Assembly: GCF_003385215.1 (NCBI RefSeq)
Contig: NZ_PQHW01000001.1
Span: 1 to 64,000 of the forward strand
Origin: Amycolatopsis thermalba
GTDB taxonomy: Bacteria; Actinomycetota; Actinomycetes; Mycobacteriales; Pseudonocardiaceae
DNA length: 64,000 bases
Reading direction: 5' to 3'
Positions 10,933 to 18,825 of the stretch are shown here, piece after piece. Under the pieces are notes generated by a model that did no database searches, was not told where the DNA came from, and worked only from the letters and a program-made list of their open reading frames with translations. How positions within the stretch are numbered: position 1 is the first letter of the stretch; every line of letters begins with the position of its first letter. The position numbers were made by a program, and so were the translations under genes.

Positions 10933-12171
10933 ATGGATGCCGTGTCGGGTCTGGTGGCGCTGCGGGAGGTCGTGGACGGGCCGTTGCACGAGATCGCCCG
11001 GCGCCTGTCGCGGTTGCTGTCCGAGCGGTGGCCGCACACCGCGCTGGTCATCTTCACCCGGGAGTGCACCGGGCGGCCGCGGAAGGTGGCCGGCGCGACG
11101 GAGATGATCAACAAGGTCACCATCGGCGAGCTGGAGGCGCTGAAGGCGGCGGTCGAGCCCGGCCGTCCGGTGAGCACGACCGCGTCGATCGCGGGCGCGG
11201 CGCGGACGGTGTGGGTGGTGCGCGATCCGGCCGGCACACTGCTGGTGCTGGTCCCCCGCGCGGCGCGGCGTCGGCTGCCCGAGCCGGAGCTGCTGGCCGC
11301 GATCTTCGGCCTGGTGGTGACGTCGATCAGCCAGCAGGTCGCCCAGGCCAGCCCGGACTACCTGGCCGAGTCGCGCGCGGCCTCCAGCGAGCGGGAGCGG
11401 ACGATCGCCGAGCTGGCGGCCGCGCACGAGGCGGCGCTGGTGACGATCCTGACCACGCTGCGGTCCAGCGCGCTGGACGACGGCCGTGCCCGGCTGGCGG
11501 CGGCGGACTCGGCGTCGGCGGCGCTGCTGGCGTTGCGGTCGGCGCAGAAGTCGGAGCAGGCGCTGTCCGAGGAGCCGGCGCCGGAGGCGTTCGCCCGGCT
11601 GCGGGAGGACATCCGGCGGATGCTGCGCCACCACGAGGCGCCGATCGAGTTCGTCGCCCCGGCCGGCGGGTCGCTGCCGGGCGAGATCGCCTACGCCGCC
11701 CGGGCGATGACGCGGACCGCGGTGCTGGCGTTCACCGCCCAGCCCGGGCTGGCGCGGCTGCGGATCGCCTGGTCCGGCGACGGTTCGGGGCTGGTGGTCG
11801 ACGTGCGGGACCAGGGGTCCGGGGAGCTGGACGCCGAGGGGCTGCGCCGCGGCCTGCAGGGCCGGGCGCGCACGCTGGGCGCCACGGTGGACATCGACGC
11901 CGCCCCGGGCTGGGGAAGCCGCGTCACGATCTCGCTGCCGCTCGCCCCGCCGGCCGAGTCCTCGGGCGAGACGCGGCTGACGAACCTCAACCGCCGCGAG
12001 CGGGAGGTGCTGACGCTGCTCGCGCAGGGCAAACGCAACAAGGCGATCGCGGCGGAGCTGGGCGTCACCGAGAGCACGGTGAAGTTCCACGTCACCGGGG
12101 TGCTGCAGAAGCTGGAGGTGAGCTCCCGCGGCGAGGCGGCGGCGCTGGCGCTGAGCGCGGGCTTGAAGTAA
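10933..12171 (+). CDS. one-polypeptide regulator: kinase-like module plus LuxR DNA-binding domain
   Basis: This 412-residue protein joins a sensor-kinase-like body to a DNA-binding domain. Residues ~1-140 form a GAF-like input region and ~150-230 a helical, DHp-like segment. Residues ~255-340 resemble the ATP-binding domain of two-component kinases (VVDVRDQGSGELD as an N/G1-like box and GSRVTISLPL near its end). Residues ~345-410 form a LuxR helix-turn-helix (LTNLNRREREVLTLLAQG, then AAELGVTESTVKFHV). No clear phospho-accepting His box is visible. The -10 TAGAGT (10921-10926) lies six bases before the ATG, so the mRNA is probably leaderless. Its 3' end is echoed in the tandem repeat that follows. 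Confidence 0.75.
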   Translation: MDAVSGLVALREVVDGPLHEIARRLSRLLSERWPHTALVIFTRECTGRPRKVAGATEMINKVTIGELEALKAAVEPGRPVSTTASIAGAARTVWVVRDPAGTLLVLVPRAARRRLPEPELLAAIFGLVVTSISQQVAQASPDYLAESRAASSERERTIAELAAAHEAALVTILTTLRSSALDDGRARLAAADSASAALLALRSAQKSEQALSEEPAPEAFARLREDIRRMLRHHEAPIEFVAPAGGSLPGEIAYAARAMTRTAVLAFTAQPGLARLRIAWSGDGSGLVVDVRDQGSGELDAEGLRRGLQGRARTLGATVDIDAAPGWGSRVTISLPLAPPAESSGETRLTNLNRREREVLTLLAQGKRNKAIAAELGVTESTVKFHVTGVLQKLEVSSRGEAAALALSAGLK

Positions 12172-12504
12172 CGCCCGCCGCGCCCGCCGGGGCGCGGTTT
12201 CCTCAGCCTCCGCCAGCAGGGTCGTCGAGCGCGGCCGCGGCGTCGCGGGCGAGCGCGGGACTGAAGCAAAACCCACCGCGTCCGCCGGGGCGCGGTTTCC
12301 TCAGCCTCCGCCAGCAGGGTCGTCGAGCGCGGCCGCGGCGTCGCGGGCGAGCGCGGGACTGAAGCAAAACCCACCGCGTCCGCCGGGGCGCGGTTTCCTC
12401 AGCCTCCGCCAGCAGGGTCGTCGAGCGCGGCCGCGGCGTCGCGGGCGAGCGCGGGACTGAAGCAAAACCCACCGCGTCCGCCGGGGCGCGGTTTCCTCAG
12501 CCTC
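12172..12504. repeat. 98-bp tandem repeat between convergent genes
   Basis: Three units of exactly 98 bp (12201-12298, 12299-12396, 12397-12494) appear identical by eye, with partial copies on both sides. Each unit contains a stretch resembling the last codons of the upstream regulator gene (GCGGGACTGAAG versus GCGGGCTTGAAG). A terminator-like hairpin follows, and then a stretch which, on the minus strand, resembles the end of the downstream gntR gene, including its stop codon. The array therefore looks like repeated duplication of the junction between the two gene ends. It fills the whole 325-bp gap. I see no gene in it. Confidence 0.9.
12178..12200 (+). terminator. hairpin terminator after the LuxR-type gene, echoed in each repeat
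   Basis: An 8-bp perfect stem CCGCGCCC / GGGCGCGG with a GCCG loop is followed by TTT, seven bases after the regulator's stop. Each 98-bp repeat carries a slightly changed copy (for example 12275-12296, with one G-T pair). The copies are flanked on both sides by A/T runs, so they could also stop transcripts coming from the gntR side. Confidence 0.65.
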
Positions 12505-13162
12505 CCCTGGCCGAGTCGTGGAGCGCGGCCGCGGTCAGGGTGAGGTGCTGCACCAGCGCCTCGGCCGCGGCGTCCGCGTCACGGGCGAGCGCGGTCTCCT
12601 CCAGCCGGCGGTGTTCGTCGCCGCCGTCGCGGCCGGGGGTGCGCCTCGCCGCCCACCGCCGGGCCAGTTCGCTCGCGGTCCACATCCGGTCGAACGTCTC
12701 CAGCAGCACGGGATTGCCGCATCCCTCCAGCAGGGTCCGGTGGAAGACCCGGTGGGCTTCGGACCATTCCTCGCTGTAGTACTCGCCGTCGCCCGGCAGG
12801 TACGCCGGGGTGCGGGCGAGACGGTGGTGAGCGGCACGCACGCGGGCTTCCCAGTCGACGTCGCCGCGCTCGATGGACAGGCGCAGCACGACCGGTTCGA
12901 CGGTCCGGCGGGCCTCGGCGATCTCCTGCCACCGCCGGTCGGAGAAGGCCGGGACGGCGAAACCCCGGTTGGGCAGCCGGTCGGCGAGACCGTCGCCGAC
13001 GACCCGCACGAGCGCCTCGCGCACGACGGCCAGGCTCACGCCCTGCTCGGCGGCCAGCTCGTGCGGTTTGAGGGCCGCCCCGGGGGTGTAGTCGCCACGC
13101 ATGATCGCCTCCCGCAGGCGGACGTACACCTGCTCGGACAGCATCTGCTTCCCCGCGCTCAT
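12497..13162 (-). CDS. GntR/FCD family transcriptional regulator
   Basis: This 221-residue regulator has an N-terminal winged helix-turn-helix (LREAIMRGDYTPG, then ELAAEQGVSLAVVREAL). A C-terminal all-helical FCD ligand domain follows, with the metal/ligand-binding pattern of Arg, Glu and His (EARRTVEP, HRVFHRTLL). FCD regulators usually respond to organic acids or sugars. It is divergent from the PEBP-SRPBCC gene, with only 56 bp between the start codons. A 14-bp palindrome at 13187-13200 in that gap is the likely binding site. On the minus strand, TATAGT lies a few bases before the ATG, suggesting leaderless autoregulated transcription. Confidence 0.88.
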   Translation of the reverse strand: MSAGKQMLSEQVYVRLREAIMRGDYTPGAALKPHELAAEQGVSLAVVREALVRVVGDGLADRLPNRGFAVPAFSDRRWQEIAEARRTVEPVVLRLSIERGDVDWEARVRAAHHRLARTPAYLPGDGEYYSEEWSEAHRVFHRTLLEGCGNPVLLETFDRMWTASELARRWAARRTPGRDGGDEHRRLEETALARDADAAAEALVQHLTLTAAALHDSARGG

Positions 13163-13186
13163 GGACCGACTATAGATGACCGAGCT

Positions 13187-13200
13187 AATAATCGATTATT
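13187..13200. promoter_or_regulatory. palindromic operator between gntR and PEBP-SRPBCC gene
   Basis: A perfect AT-rich palindrome AATAATCGATTATT sits between the two divergent start codons in otherwise very GC-rich DNA. A -10-like TATCAT (13206-13211) for the plus-strand gene follows it, seven bases before that ATG. Position and symmetry fit an FCD/GntR site controlling both genes. Confidence 0.65.
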
Positions 13201-13218
13201 TGCGCTATCATCGATCAC

Positions 13219-14253
13219 ATGGCAACCGATGCGATCACCAACGACCCCTTCGCCCGCCTGCCCGGGGCAGCCTCCTTCACCGTCACCAGCACCACCGTCG
13301 CCGACGGCGCCGCCTGGCCACCCGCGCAGCTCTCCGCCGACCTCCCCGGCGGCCAGGACATCTCCCCGCAGCTGTCCTGGAGCGGCGCCCCCGAAGGCAC
13401 CAAGAGCTACGCCGTCACCGTCTACGACCCCGACGCCCCCACCGGGTCCGGGTTCTGGCACTGGGCGGTCGCCGACATCCCGGCGGCGGTGACCGAGCTG
13501 CCCGAGGGGGCCGGGGACGACACCGGTCAGGGCTTGCCCGCGGGCGCGTTCCAGCTGCCCAACGACGCCCGGGTGGCCCGCTTCCTCGGCGCGGCCCCGC
13601 CCGCCGGGCACGGACCGCACCGCTACTTCGTCGTGGTGCACGCCCTCGACGTGGAGTCCGTCGGCGTCCCGGCCGACGCCACCCCGGCCCTGCTCGGCTT
13701 CGTGATGTCCTCGCACGTCCTCGGCCGCGCGGTCCTGGTCGCCACGGCGGAAACACCGCCGCCGGGCGGCACCACCGAGCGGATCGAGGTGTCCCGGCTC
13801 GTTCCCGCCCCCGCCGGCGCCGTCTTCGCGGTCCTGACCGACCCGAAGGGCCACGTGGACATCGACGCGTCGGGAATGCTCATGGACGCCGAAGGCGAAC
13901 CGGTCCGGCGGGCCGGCGACCGGTTCGTGGTCCACATGGACCGGGACGCGCTCGGGGACGTCCCGCTGGGCAAGTACGACGTCGAGGTCGTCATCACCGC
14001 GTTCGTCCCGGACGAGGAGATCGCCTGGACCGTCGAGGGGCCGCAGCCGCCGCACGCGCGCCACGTCTACGGCTACCGGCTGGAGCCGGCCGAGGGCGGC
14101 ACCCTCGTCACGTCGTACTACGACTGGTCGCAGGTCGGCGAGGAGTGGCGGCGGCGCGTCACCTTCCCGGTCGTCTCCGCGGCCGCGCTCAAGGCCACCC
14201 TCGGGATCCTCGAGCGCACGCTCCGCCGGAGGAAGGAGCGCCCGGCGACCTGA
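13219..14253 (+). CDS. fusion of YbhB-type PEBP domain and SRPBCC domain
   Basis: This 344-residue protein has two domains. Residues ~15-175 are a bacterial phosphatidylethanolamine-binding (PEBP, YbhB/YbcL) domain, with the DISPQLSWSGAPEGTKSYA opening, the DPDAP motif, a GSGFWHW strand and a GPHRYFVVVHAL strand. Residues ~185-340 are an SRPBCC/polyketide-cyclase-like domain (EVSRLVPAPAGAVFAVLTDP, and a C-terminal TSYYDWSQV followed by a long helix). Both domains bind small hydrophobic ligands. PEBP proteins of this type are usually ~150-180 residues and stand alone, so the fusion is unusual. No enzyme active site is evident. It is probably controlled by the divergent GntR regulator. Confidence 0.85.
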   Translation: MATDAITNDPFARLPGAASFTVTSTTVADGAAWPPAQLSADLPGGQDISPQLSWSGAPEGTKSYAVTVYDPDAPTGSGFWHWAVADIPAAVTELPEGAGDDTGQGLPAGAFQLPNDARVARFLGAAPPAGHGPHRYFVVVHALDVESVGVPADATPALLGFVMSSHVLGRAVLVATAETPPPGGTTERIEVSRLVPAPAGAVFAVLTDPKGHVDIDASGMLMDAEGEPVRRAGDRFVVHMDRDALGDVPLGKYDVEVVITAFVPDEEIAWTVEGPQPPHARHVYGYRLEPAEGGTLVTSYYDWSQVGEEWRRRVTFPVVSAAALKATLGILERTLRRRKERPAT

Positions 14254-14353
14254 GCCGGGCACCGTCCGCAGTGGACATAGGCGGAAAACACGCACGGCCG
14301 CTGCGTCCGGTGCGTACAGTCCTCGGCAACGGCGTGACCGGAGGGGGCGGCGG

Positions 14354-16012
14354 ATGCGTGCGATGCTGGGGGCGGCGCTGCTGGCCGTGACGCTGCTGAC
14401 GGCGTGCCAGGACGACGAACCGGGTCCGAAGGAGTCGTCCGCCCCGACCCCGGCCGGCACGGACGAGACATCGGCGCCGCGGTTCGCGCCGCGGGTGTGG
14501 CTCGCCGAGGACGAGCGGTTCACCCCGATGTCGGCGACCGCGTTCATCCGCCAGTCGGTGCTGCGGTACGAGCACGACGACTGCGTGGACCCCGAACCGG
14601 TGGCCGATCCGGTCGACCCCGGCAAGCTCCGGACGAGCGACTACCGGCACCGCAAGGACGCCGATCCCGGTGTCCCGTCCCCGGCCAAGCCGGTCTTCCC
14701 CTGCGTCCGCCACTCGGGCGCGGAGGTTTCGCCGGACGCCGACGGCGGGTTCTACCTCGACGCGCCGGACGGCATCCAGCCCGACGACGCTCCCCCGCCG
14801 ATGTACTGGGAACACCACCGCGCCGACGACACGCGCTCCGCCTTCGTGTACTGGTTCTTCTACGGCCGCAACGAACTCCGGCCCGCGGGCACCCCGGCCG
14901 GCAACACGCACGAGGGCGACTGGGAACGCGTGGCCGTCCAGTTGCGGCACGGCGAGCCGGTCGCGGTGACCTTCTTCGGCCACGGCGCCGACCCGTGCTC
15001 GGTGCCCTGGGCGGAGCTGGACCACGAGGACGGCCACCCGGTCGTGTACTCGGCCAGGGGATCGCACGCGTCGTACCCGTCGAAGGGCTGGCACGTCTCC
15101 GGCGCCACCTTCGACTGGACGTCGCAGGGCGATCTGTGGAACACGCAGCCCCGCGCGCTGGATGCCGAGCCGTGGTACGGCTACCGCGGCGCGTGGGGCG
15201 CCCAGTCGCTCGTGCCCGGGTTCTCCGGGCCGGCCGGCCCCTACCCGGGACGGCAGCTGGCCGACGTGTTCACCGACCGCCGCTGCGCGGTCCCCGCCCG
15301 GCTGCCGGACGGGTTCGCGGGGACCTGGGAAACCCGCGACCCGGTCGAGCAGTCCCCGGCGACGCGCCCGTACCACATGCGGGTGGTCCTGGACGGCGAG
15401 TCGAACGCGGTCGAATACCGCACGACCTGGACGGACCCCGATCCGCACCTGGCCTGCAGCGGGGTCCTCCAGCTGACCGACGCGACCGGGCAGTGGCTCG
15501 AGCTGCGCGAACGGATCCTCGAGAAGGAGGCCGGCAACTGCGTCACCGAGGGCACGGTGACGCTCCACCGGGACGGCGAGTCGCTGAAGATGACCTACAC
15601 CGGCGGTGGCGTGACGGGGTCGGCCACGCTGTACCGCAAGCAGGACCGACCGCCCTCGCCACCCGCCCCGGCCGCACCCGACGGCATCCGGCGCTTCGAG
15701 GAGTTCCTGCACGCGCTGGGCCGGGAGGACATCGCGGTGGTCTGCGAGATCGCCGCCCCGGCCGCGAAGAAGGCCGAGGACCAGGGCTTCGGGCCGTGCG
15801 AGCAGACCTTCCGGATCACCTTCGAGATGATCTCGCCGGCGCAGAAGCGAGCCCTGCGCACCGCGACGGTCGACCGGGCGGCCGTCACCGAAACCACCGG
15901 CCGGATCGAGGTCCCGGCCACCGCGGTGCGCGCGGACACGCCCTTCACGGAGAACGACCTCGGCGACTACACCCTGCAGTACCTCGACGGCCAGTGGTAC
16001 ATCGTGGACTAG
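14354..16012 (+). CDS. lipoprotein with Vps62-like domain
   Basis: This 552-residue exported protein has a lipoprotein signal ending in the lipobox LLTAC (Cys about residue 18), so it should be anchored to the outer face of the membrane. The middle (about residues 100-300) contains HEGDWERVAVQL, then VYSARGSHASYP and a C-terminal aromatic stretch. These are hallmarks of the Vps62 family first named in yeast and also found in bacteria and plants. A C-terminal region (about 430-552) looks like a separate small domain with two Cys. The role in bacteria is not known to me. The start has GGAGGGGG upstream and a -10-like TACAGT at 14315-14320. Confidence 0.75.
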   Translation: MRAMLGAALLAVTLLTACQDDEPGPKESSAPTPAGTDETSAPRFAPRVWLAEDERFTPMSATAFIRQSVLRYEHDDCVDPEPVADPVDPGKLRTSDYRHRKDADPGVPSPAKPVFPCVRHSGAEVSPDADGGFYLDAPDGIQPDDAPPPMYWEHHRADDTRSAFVYWFFYGRNELRPAGTPAGNTHEGDWERVAVQLRHGEPVAVTFFGHGADPCSVPWAELDHEDGHPVVYSARGSHASYPSKGWHVSGATFDWTSQGDLWNTQPRALDAEPWYGYRGAWGAQSLVPGFSGPAGPYPGRQLADVFTDRRCAVPARLPDGFAGTWETRDPVEQSPATRPYHMRVVLDGESNAVEYRTTWTDPDPHLACSGVLQLTDATGQWLELRERILEKEAGNCVTEGTVTLHRDGESLKMTYTGGGVTGSATLYRKQDRPPSPPAPAAPDGIRRFEEFLHALGREDIAVVCEIAAPAAKKAEDQGFGPCEQTFRITFEMISPAQKRALRTATVDRAAVTETTGRIEVPATAVRADTPFTENDLGDYTLQYLDGQWYIVD

Positions 16013-16356
16013 GGAGTGCCCGGTCACCGATTGAGGCTGCCGCTGCCGGATGGCATCCAGGTGGCTCGGACCGGGCCGGGCCGTCCGCGGTGCCGGCCCG
16101 AGATGGTCGTCACGGACAAGGCCCATTCGCATCCCTCGACCCGGCAGGCGATGCGGGACCGGCGAGTCCGATCCACCAGCCCTGAACGGGAGGACCAGAT
16201 CGCCCGTCGCGCGGCGAAAGGTTCCCGCGCCACAGCAGGATCACTCACCGGGAGGCTCCGCAGCCACGGTTGCGCCCGCCCGGACAGCGGCGCAAGGTGG
16301 AGGGCTACCGGCGGCGCCGCCGGGACGCCGCCTCGATCGGAGAGGGGGTGGGAGGC
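16013..16356. other. 344-bp gap with no gene seen
   Basis: No convincing gene is visible. Open frames here are Arg/Pro-rich shadow reading. A possible hairpin (GGGCCGG / CCGGCCC around 16073-16100) could end the Vps62-like transcript, but no T run follows. The last bases carry the ribosome site of the next gene (GGAGAGGGG at 16339-16348). Confidence 0.5.
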
Positions 16357-16974
16357 GTGTTCGCGCGTTCCACCACAGTGCAAGCTCACCAGGACACCAT
16401 CGACGCGGGCATCGCCCACCTGCGCGACGAGGTCATGCCGGAGCTGATGGCCATGCCCGGTTGTGTCGGCCTGTCGATGCTCGTCGACCGGGACTCCGGG
16501 CGCTGTATCGCCACCAGCTCGTGGGAGTCGCGGGAGGCGATGCGCGACAGCGCGGACCGGGTGCGCCCGCTGCGCGACCACGCCGCGGAGGTGATGGGCG
16601 GCAACCGCGCCCAGGTCGACGAGTGGGAGATCACGGTGCTGCACCGCACCCGCCCCGCACCCGAGGGCGCCTGCTGCCGCGTCACCTGGACCCGGTTCGA
16701 CGAGCTCGAGCGCGCCATCGACACCTACCGCATCGGCCTGCTGCCCGAGCTGGAGCGCCTCGACGGGTTCTGCAGCGCCAGCCTGATGATCGACCGCGAG
16801 GCCGGCATCGCCGTGTCCTCGGTGACCTACGACAGCCACGAGAACATGGCGAGCACCCGCAACCGGGCCGACGCCCTGCGCTCGCGCGGCGCCGAGGAAG
16901 CCGGCGTGGAGATCCTGGAGGTGGCCGAGTTCGAACTGGCCCTGGCGCACCTGCGCGTCCCCGAAATGGCCTGA
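16357..16974 (+). CDS. protein with two ABM-like (dimeric alpha-beta barrel) domains
   Basis: From the GTG at 16357 the product is 205 residues made of two similar halves. Each half has a conserved pattern: a His/Asp-containing opening, a helix ending in MPEL or LPEL, a glycine or Cys turn (PGCVGLSMLVDRDSGR in the first, DGFCSASLMIDREAGI in the second), then a strand with a Ser/Thr-rich end and a helix. This is the antibiotic-biosynthesis-monooxygenase (ABM) type of dimeric alpha-beta barrel, duplicated in one chain. Function is unknown; members include monooxygenases and stress proteins. GTG at 16348 and an upstream start at 16270 are alternatives. It is convergent with the uspA gene across a perfect hairpin. 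Confidence 0.75.
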   Translation: MFARSTTVQAHQDTIDAGIAHLRDEVMPELMAMPGCVGLSMLVDRDSGRCIATSSWESREAMRDSADRVRPLRDHAAEVMGGNRAQVDEWEITVLHRTRPAPEGACCRVTWTRFDELERAIDTYRIGLLPELERLDGFCSASLMIDREAGIAVSSVTYDSHENMASTRNRADALRSRGAEEAGVEILEVAEFELALAHLRVPEMA

Positions 16975-16979
16975 CGGCC

Positions 16980-17013
16980 GCACCGGCCGGGGCACACCCG
17001 CCCCGGCCGGTGC
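16980..17013. terminator. bidirectional hairpin between convergent genes
   Basis: A perfect 14-bp stem (16980-16993 and 17000-17013) with a 6-base loop lies five bases after the stop of the ABM-like gene and four bases from the end of the universal stress gene. It lacks a T run on either strand, but GC-rich actinomycete terminators often do. Confidence 0.7.
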
Positions 17014-17017
17014 TCCC

Positions 17018-17374
17018 TCACGCGGGCACCTTCACCGCCAGGACCGGCACGTCCGCGTTGAGCAGCAGGAACTGGGCGAGGCTGCCCAGCACGAGCTTGC
17101 CCACCGGGCTGCGCCGCTTCATGCCGATCACCAGCAGCTCCACCTCGTCGCGGTGGCGCTCCAGCAGGCCGAGCACGTGCTGCCCCACCTCGACGTCCGG
17201 CTCCCGGTCGAGCACGGTCGTCGCCACGTCGGCGGGCACGTGCGAGACCTCCAGCGGCGCCAGCCGCAGGTTGGCGGCCAGCAGACCGGTCCCGCGCCGC
17301 CGGGCCTCGGCGACCGCGGCGTCCAGCGCCAGCGTGCCCTCGTCCGAATCGCTCACCGCGACCAGCACCGCCAT
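17018..17374 (-). CDS. short universal stress protein (UspA family)
   Basis: This 118-residue protein is a UspA-type domain: it starts MAVLVAVSDSDEGTLAL, and ends in the VIGMKRR...VGKLVLGSLAQFLL helix and DVPVLAVKV strand. It is shorter than the usual 140-150 residues, and the ATP-binding glycine pattern is only partly kept (G...VGKLVLGS). It is the last gene of the inositol operon. Its ATG overlaps the stop of the transporter (ATGA at 17374-17377), so it is made with the transporter. Usp proteins paired with transporters often tune transport or survival, but the role here is inferred only from position. Confidence 0.85.
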   Translation of the reverse strand: MAVLVAVSDSDEGTLALDAAVAEARRRGTGLLAANLRLAPLEVSHVPADVATTVLDREPDVEVGQHVLGLLERHRDEVELLVIGMKRRSPVGKLVLGSLAQFLLLNADVPVLAVKVPA

Positions 17375-18810
17375 CAGACCGTCACCGTCCCCGTGTAGCG
17401 GGTGCGCAGTTCCTTCTCCAGCGTCTCCAGCGACCGGCCGCGGGTTTCCGGCACGAACCTCGCCACGAACGTGATCGCCCCGACGCCGAGCGCGGCGAAC
17501 AGGAAGAACGTGCCCGAGATGTGGATGGCCTCCACCAGCAGCGGGAACAGCAGCCCGACCGCGAAGTTGGTCAGCCACAACACCAGCGCGCACAGCCCGA
17601 ACCCGAACCCGCGCAGCTTGAGCGGGAAGATCTCGGACAGCATCAGCCACGTCACCGGCGAGATCGAGCCCTGCTGGAACGCCAGGAACGTCACCGTCAG
17701 GGACAGCACGACGAACGCGCGCCCGATCCCCTCCGGCAGCAGCAGCGAGAACAGCCCGATCAGCAGCAGCGCGGAGGTGGTGCCGATCTGCCCGGCGATC
17801 AGCATCGGCCTGCGGTCGACCCGCCCCAGCAGCCAGATCCCGGCGAAGGTGGCCAGCACCGAGATCACGCCGTTGGCGATGTTCGCGGTCAGCGCGCCGT
17901 TGGCGGAGAACCCGGCGTCGGTGAGGATCTGCGTGCCGTAGTACATGATCGAGTTGACGCCGGTGATCTGCTGGACGATCGCGATGCCGACCCCGGTCAG
18001 CACGAGCCGCCGGATCCACGGGGTCGCCAGGTCCGACCAGCCGCCGGTCTTGGCCTGCCGGTCCTCCAGCGCCAGCTGGCGCACCTCGGCCAGCTCGGCC
18101 TCCGCGCGCCGCCCCGACCGGACCTCCTTGAGCACCGCCAGCGCGTCGCCGAACCGTTCCCGCGAGGCCAGCCACCGCGGGCTCTCCGGCATGACCAGCA
18201 TCCCGAACCACAGCACCACCGCCGGCAGCGTGGCCAGCACCAGCATCCACCGCCACACCCCGCCGCTCTCGCCGAAGGCGTTGCCGATGATCGCGTTGAA
18301 GGTGAACGCGAGCAGCTGACCGGTGACGATCATCAGCTCGTTCTGGGTGACCAGCCGGCCGCGCCGCTCGGCGGGCGAGACCTCGGCGAGGTAGGTCGGC
18401 ACGGTCACCGACGCGCCGCCGACGGCCAGGCCGAGCACGAACCGCGAGAGCACCATGACCGTGGTGTCCGGCGCGAACGTGCAGCCCAGGGTGCCGACGA
18501 GGAAGATCACCGCCAGCGCCAGGATGGTGCGGCGGCGGCCGCGGCGGTCGGACAACCGCCCGCCCAGCACCGCGCCGAGCGCCGCGGCCAGCAGCAGCGA
18601 GCTCGTCACCAGGCCCTCGGTCAGCGGGGTGAGCCCGAGGTCGGCCTGCATGTAGGGCAGGGCGCCGTTGATCACGCCCGTGTCGTACCCGAACAGCAGA
18701 CCGCCGAAGGTGGCGATCACCGTGACCAGGCGCAGCCGCCGCTTGTGCGGCCCCGGCTGGTCCGCGGGGAGGGTCTGCCCGGATGGTGCGTCGTCTTTGA
18801 CGTGTGACAT
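17374..18810 (-). CDS. MFS sugar porter, probable myo-inositol transporter
   Basis: This 478-residue, 12-helix transporter belongs to the sugar porter family. Signature motifs are visible: a basic loop after helix 2 (GGRLSDRRGRR), PESPRWL at the end of the N-terminal half, GRVDRRP in the matching loop of the second half, the QQITGVNSIMYYG segment in helix 7, and PETRGRSLE at the C terminus. Its place directly after iolH and under the same promoter as the inositol genes makes myo-inositol the likely substrate, as for IolT of Bacillus and Corynebacterium. AGAGGAAGA precedes the ATG. It is translationally coupled to the universal stress gene. Confidence 0.9.
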   Translation of the reverse strand: MSHVKDDAPSGQTLPADQPGPHKRRLRLVTVIATFGGLLFGYDTGVINGALPYMQADLGLTPLTEGLVTSSLLLAAALGAVLGGRLSDRRGRRRTILALAVIFLVGTLGCTFAPDTTVMVLSRFVLGLAVGGASVTVPTYLAEVSPAERRGRLVTQNELMIVTGQLLAFTFNAIIGNAFGESGGVWRWMLVLATLPAVVLWFGMLVMPESPRWLASRERFGDALAVLKEVRSGRRAEAELAEVRQLALEDRQAKTGGWSDLATPWIRRLVLTGVGIAIVQQITGVNSIMYYGTQILTDAGFSANGALTANIANGVISVLATFAGIWLLGRVDRRPMLIAGQIGTTSALLLIGLFSLLLPEGIGRAFVVLSLTVTFLAFQQGSISPVTWLMLSEIFPLKLRGFGFGLCALVLWLTNFAVGLLFPLLVEAIHISGTFFLFAALGVGAITFVARFVPETRGRSLETLEKELRTRYTGTVTV

Positions 18811-18825
18811 GAGGGGTGTCTTCCT

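Noticed and set aside
12203-12472. Minus-strand frames inside the 98-bp repeats that translate to repeated peptides
   Set aside because: They arise only from the repeat and its copied gene tails; no start signal or domain is seen. CRISPR was also ruled out: there are no unique spacers and units are directly adjacent.
16016-16447. Plus-strand open frame covering the gap before the ABM-like gene
   Set aside because: Composition is Arg/Pro/Ser-rich with no domain, no ribosome site, and it overlaps the well-supported next gene in another frame.
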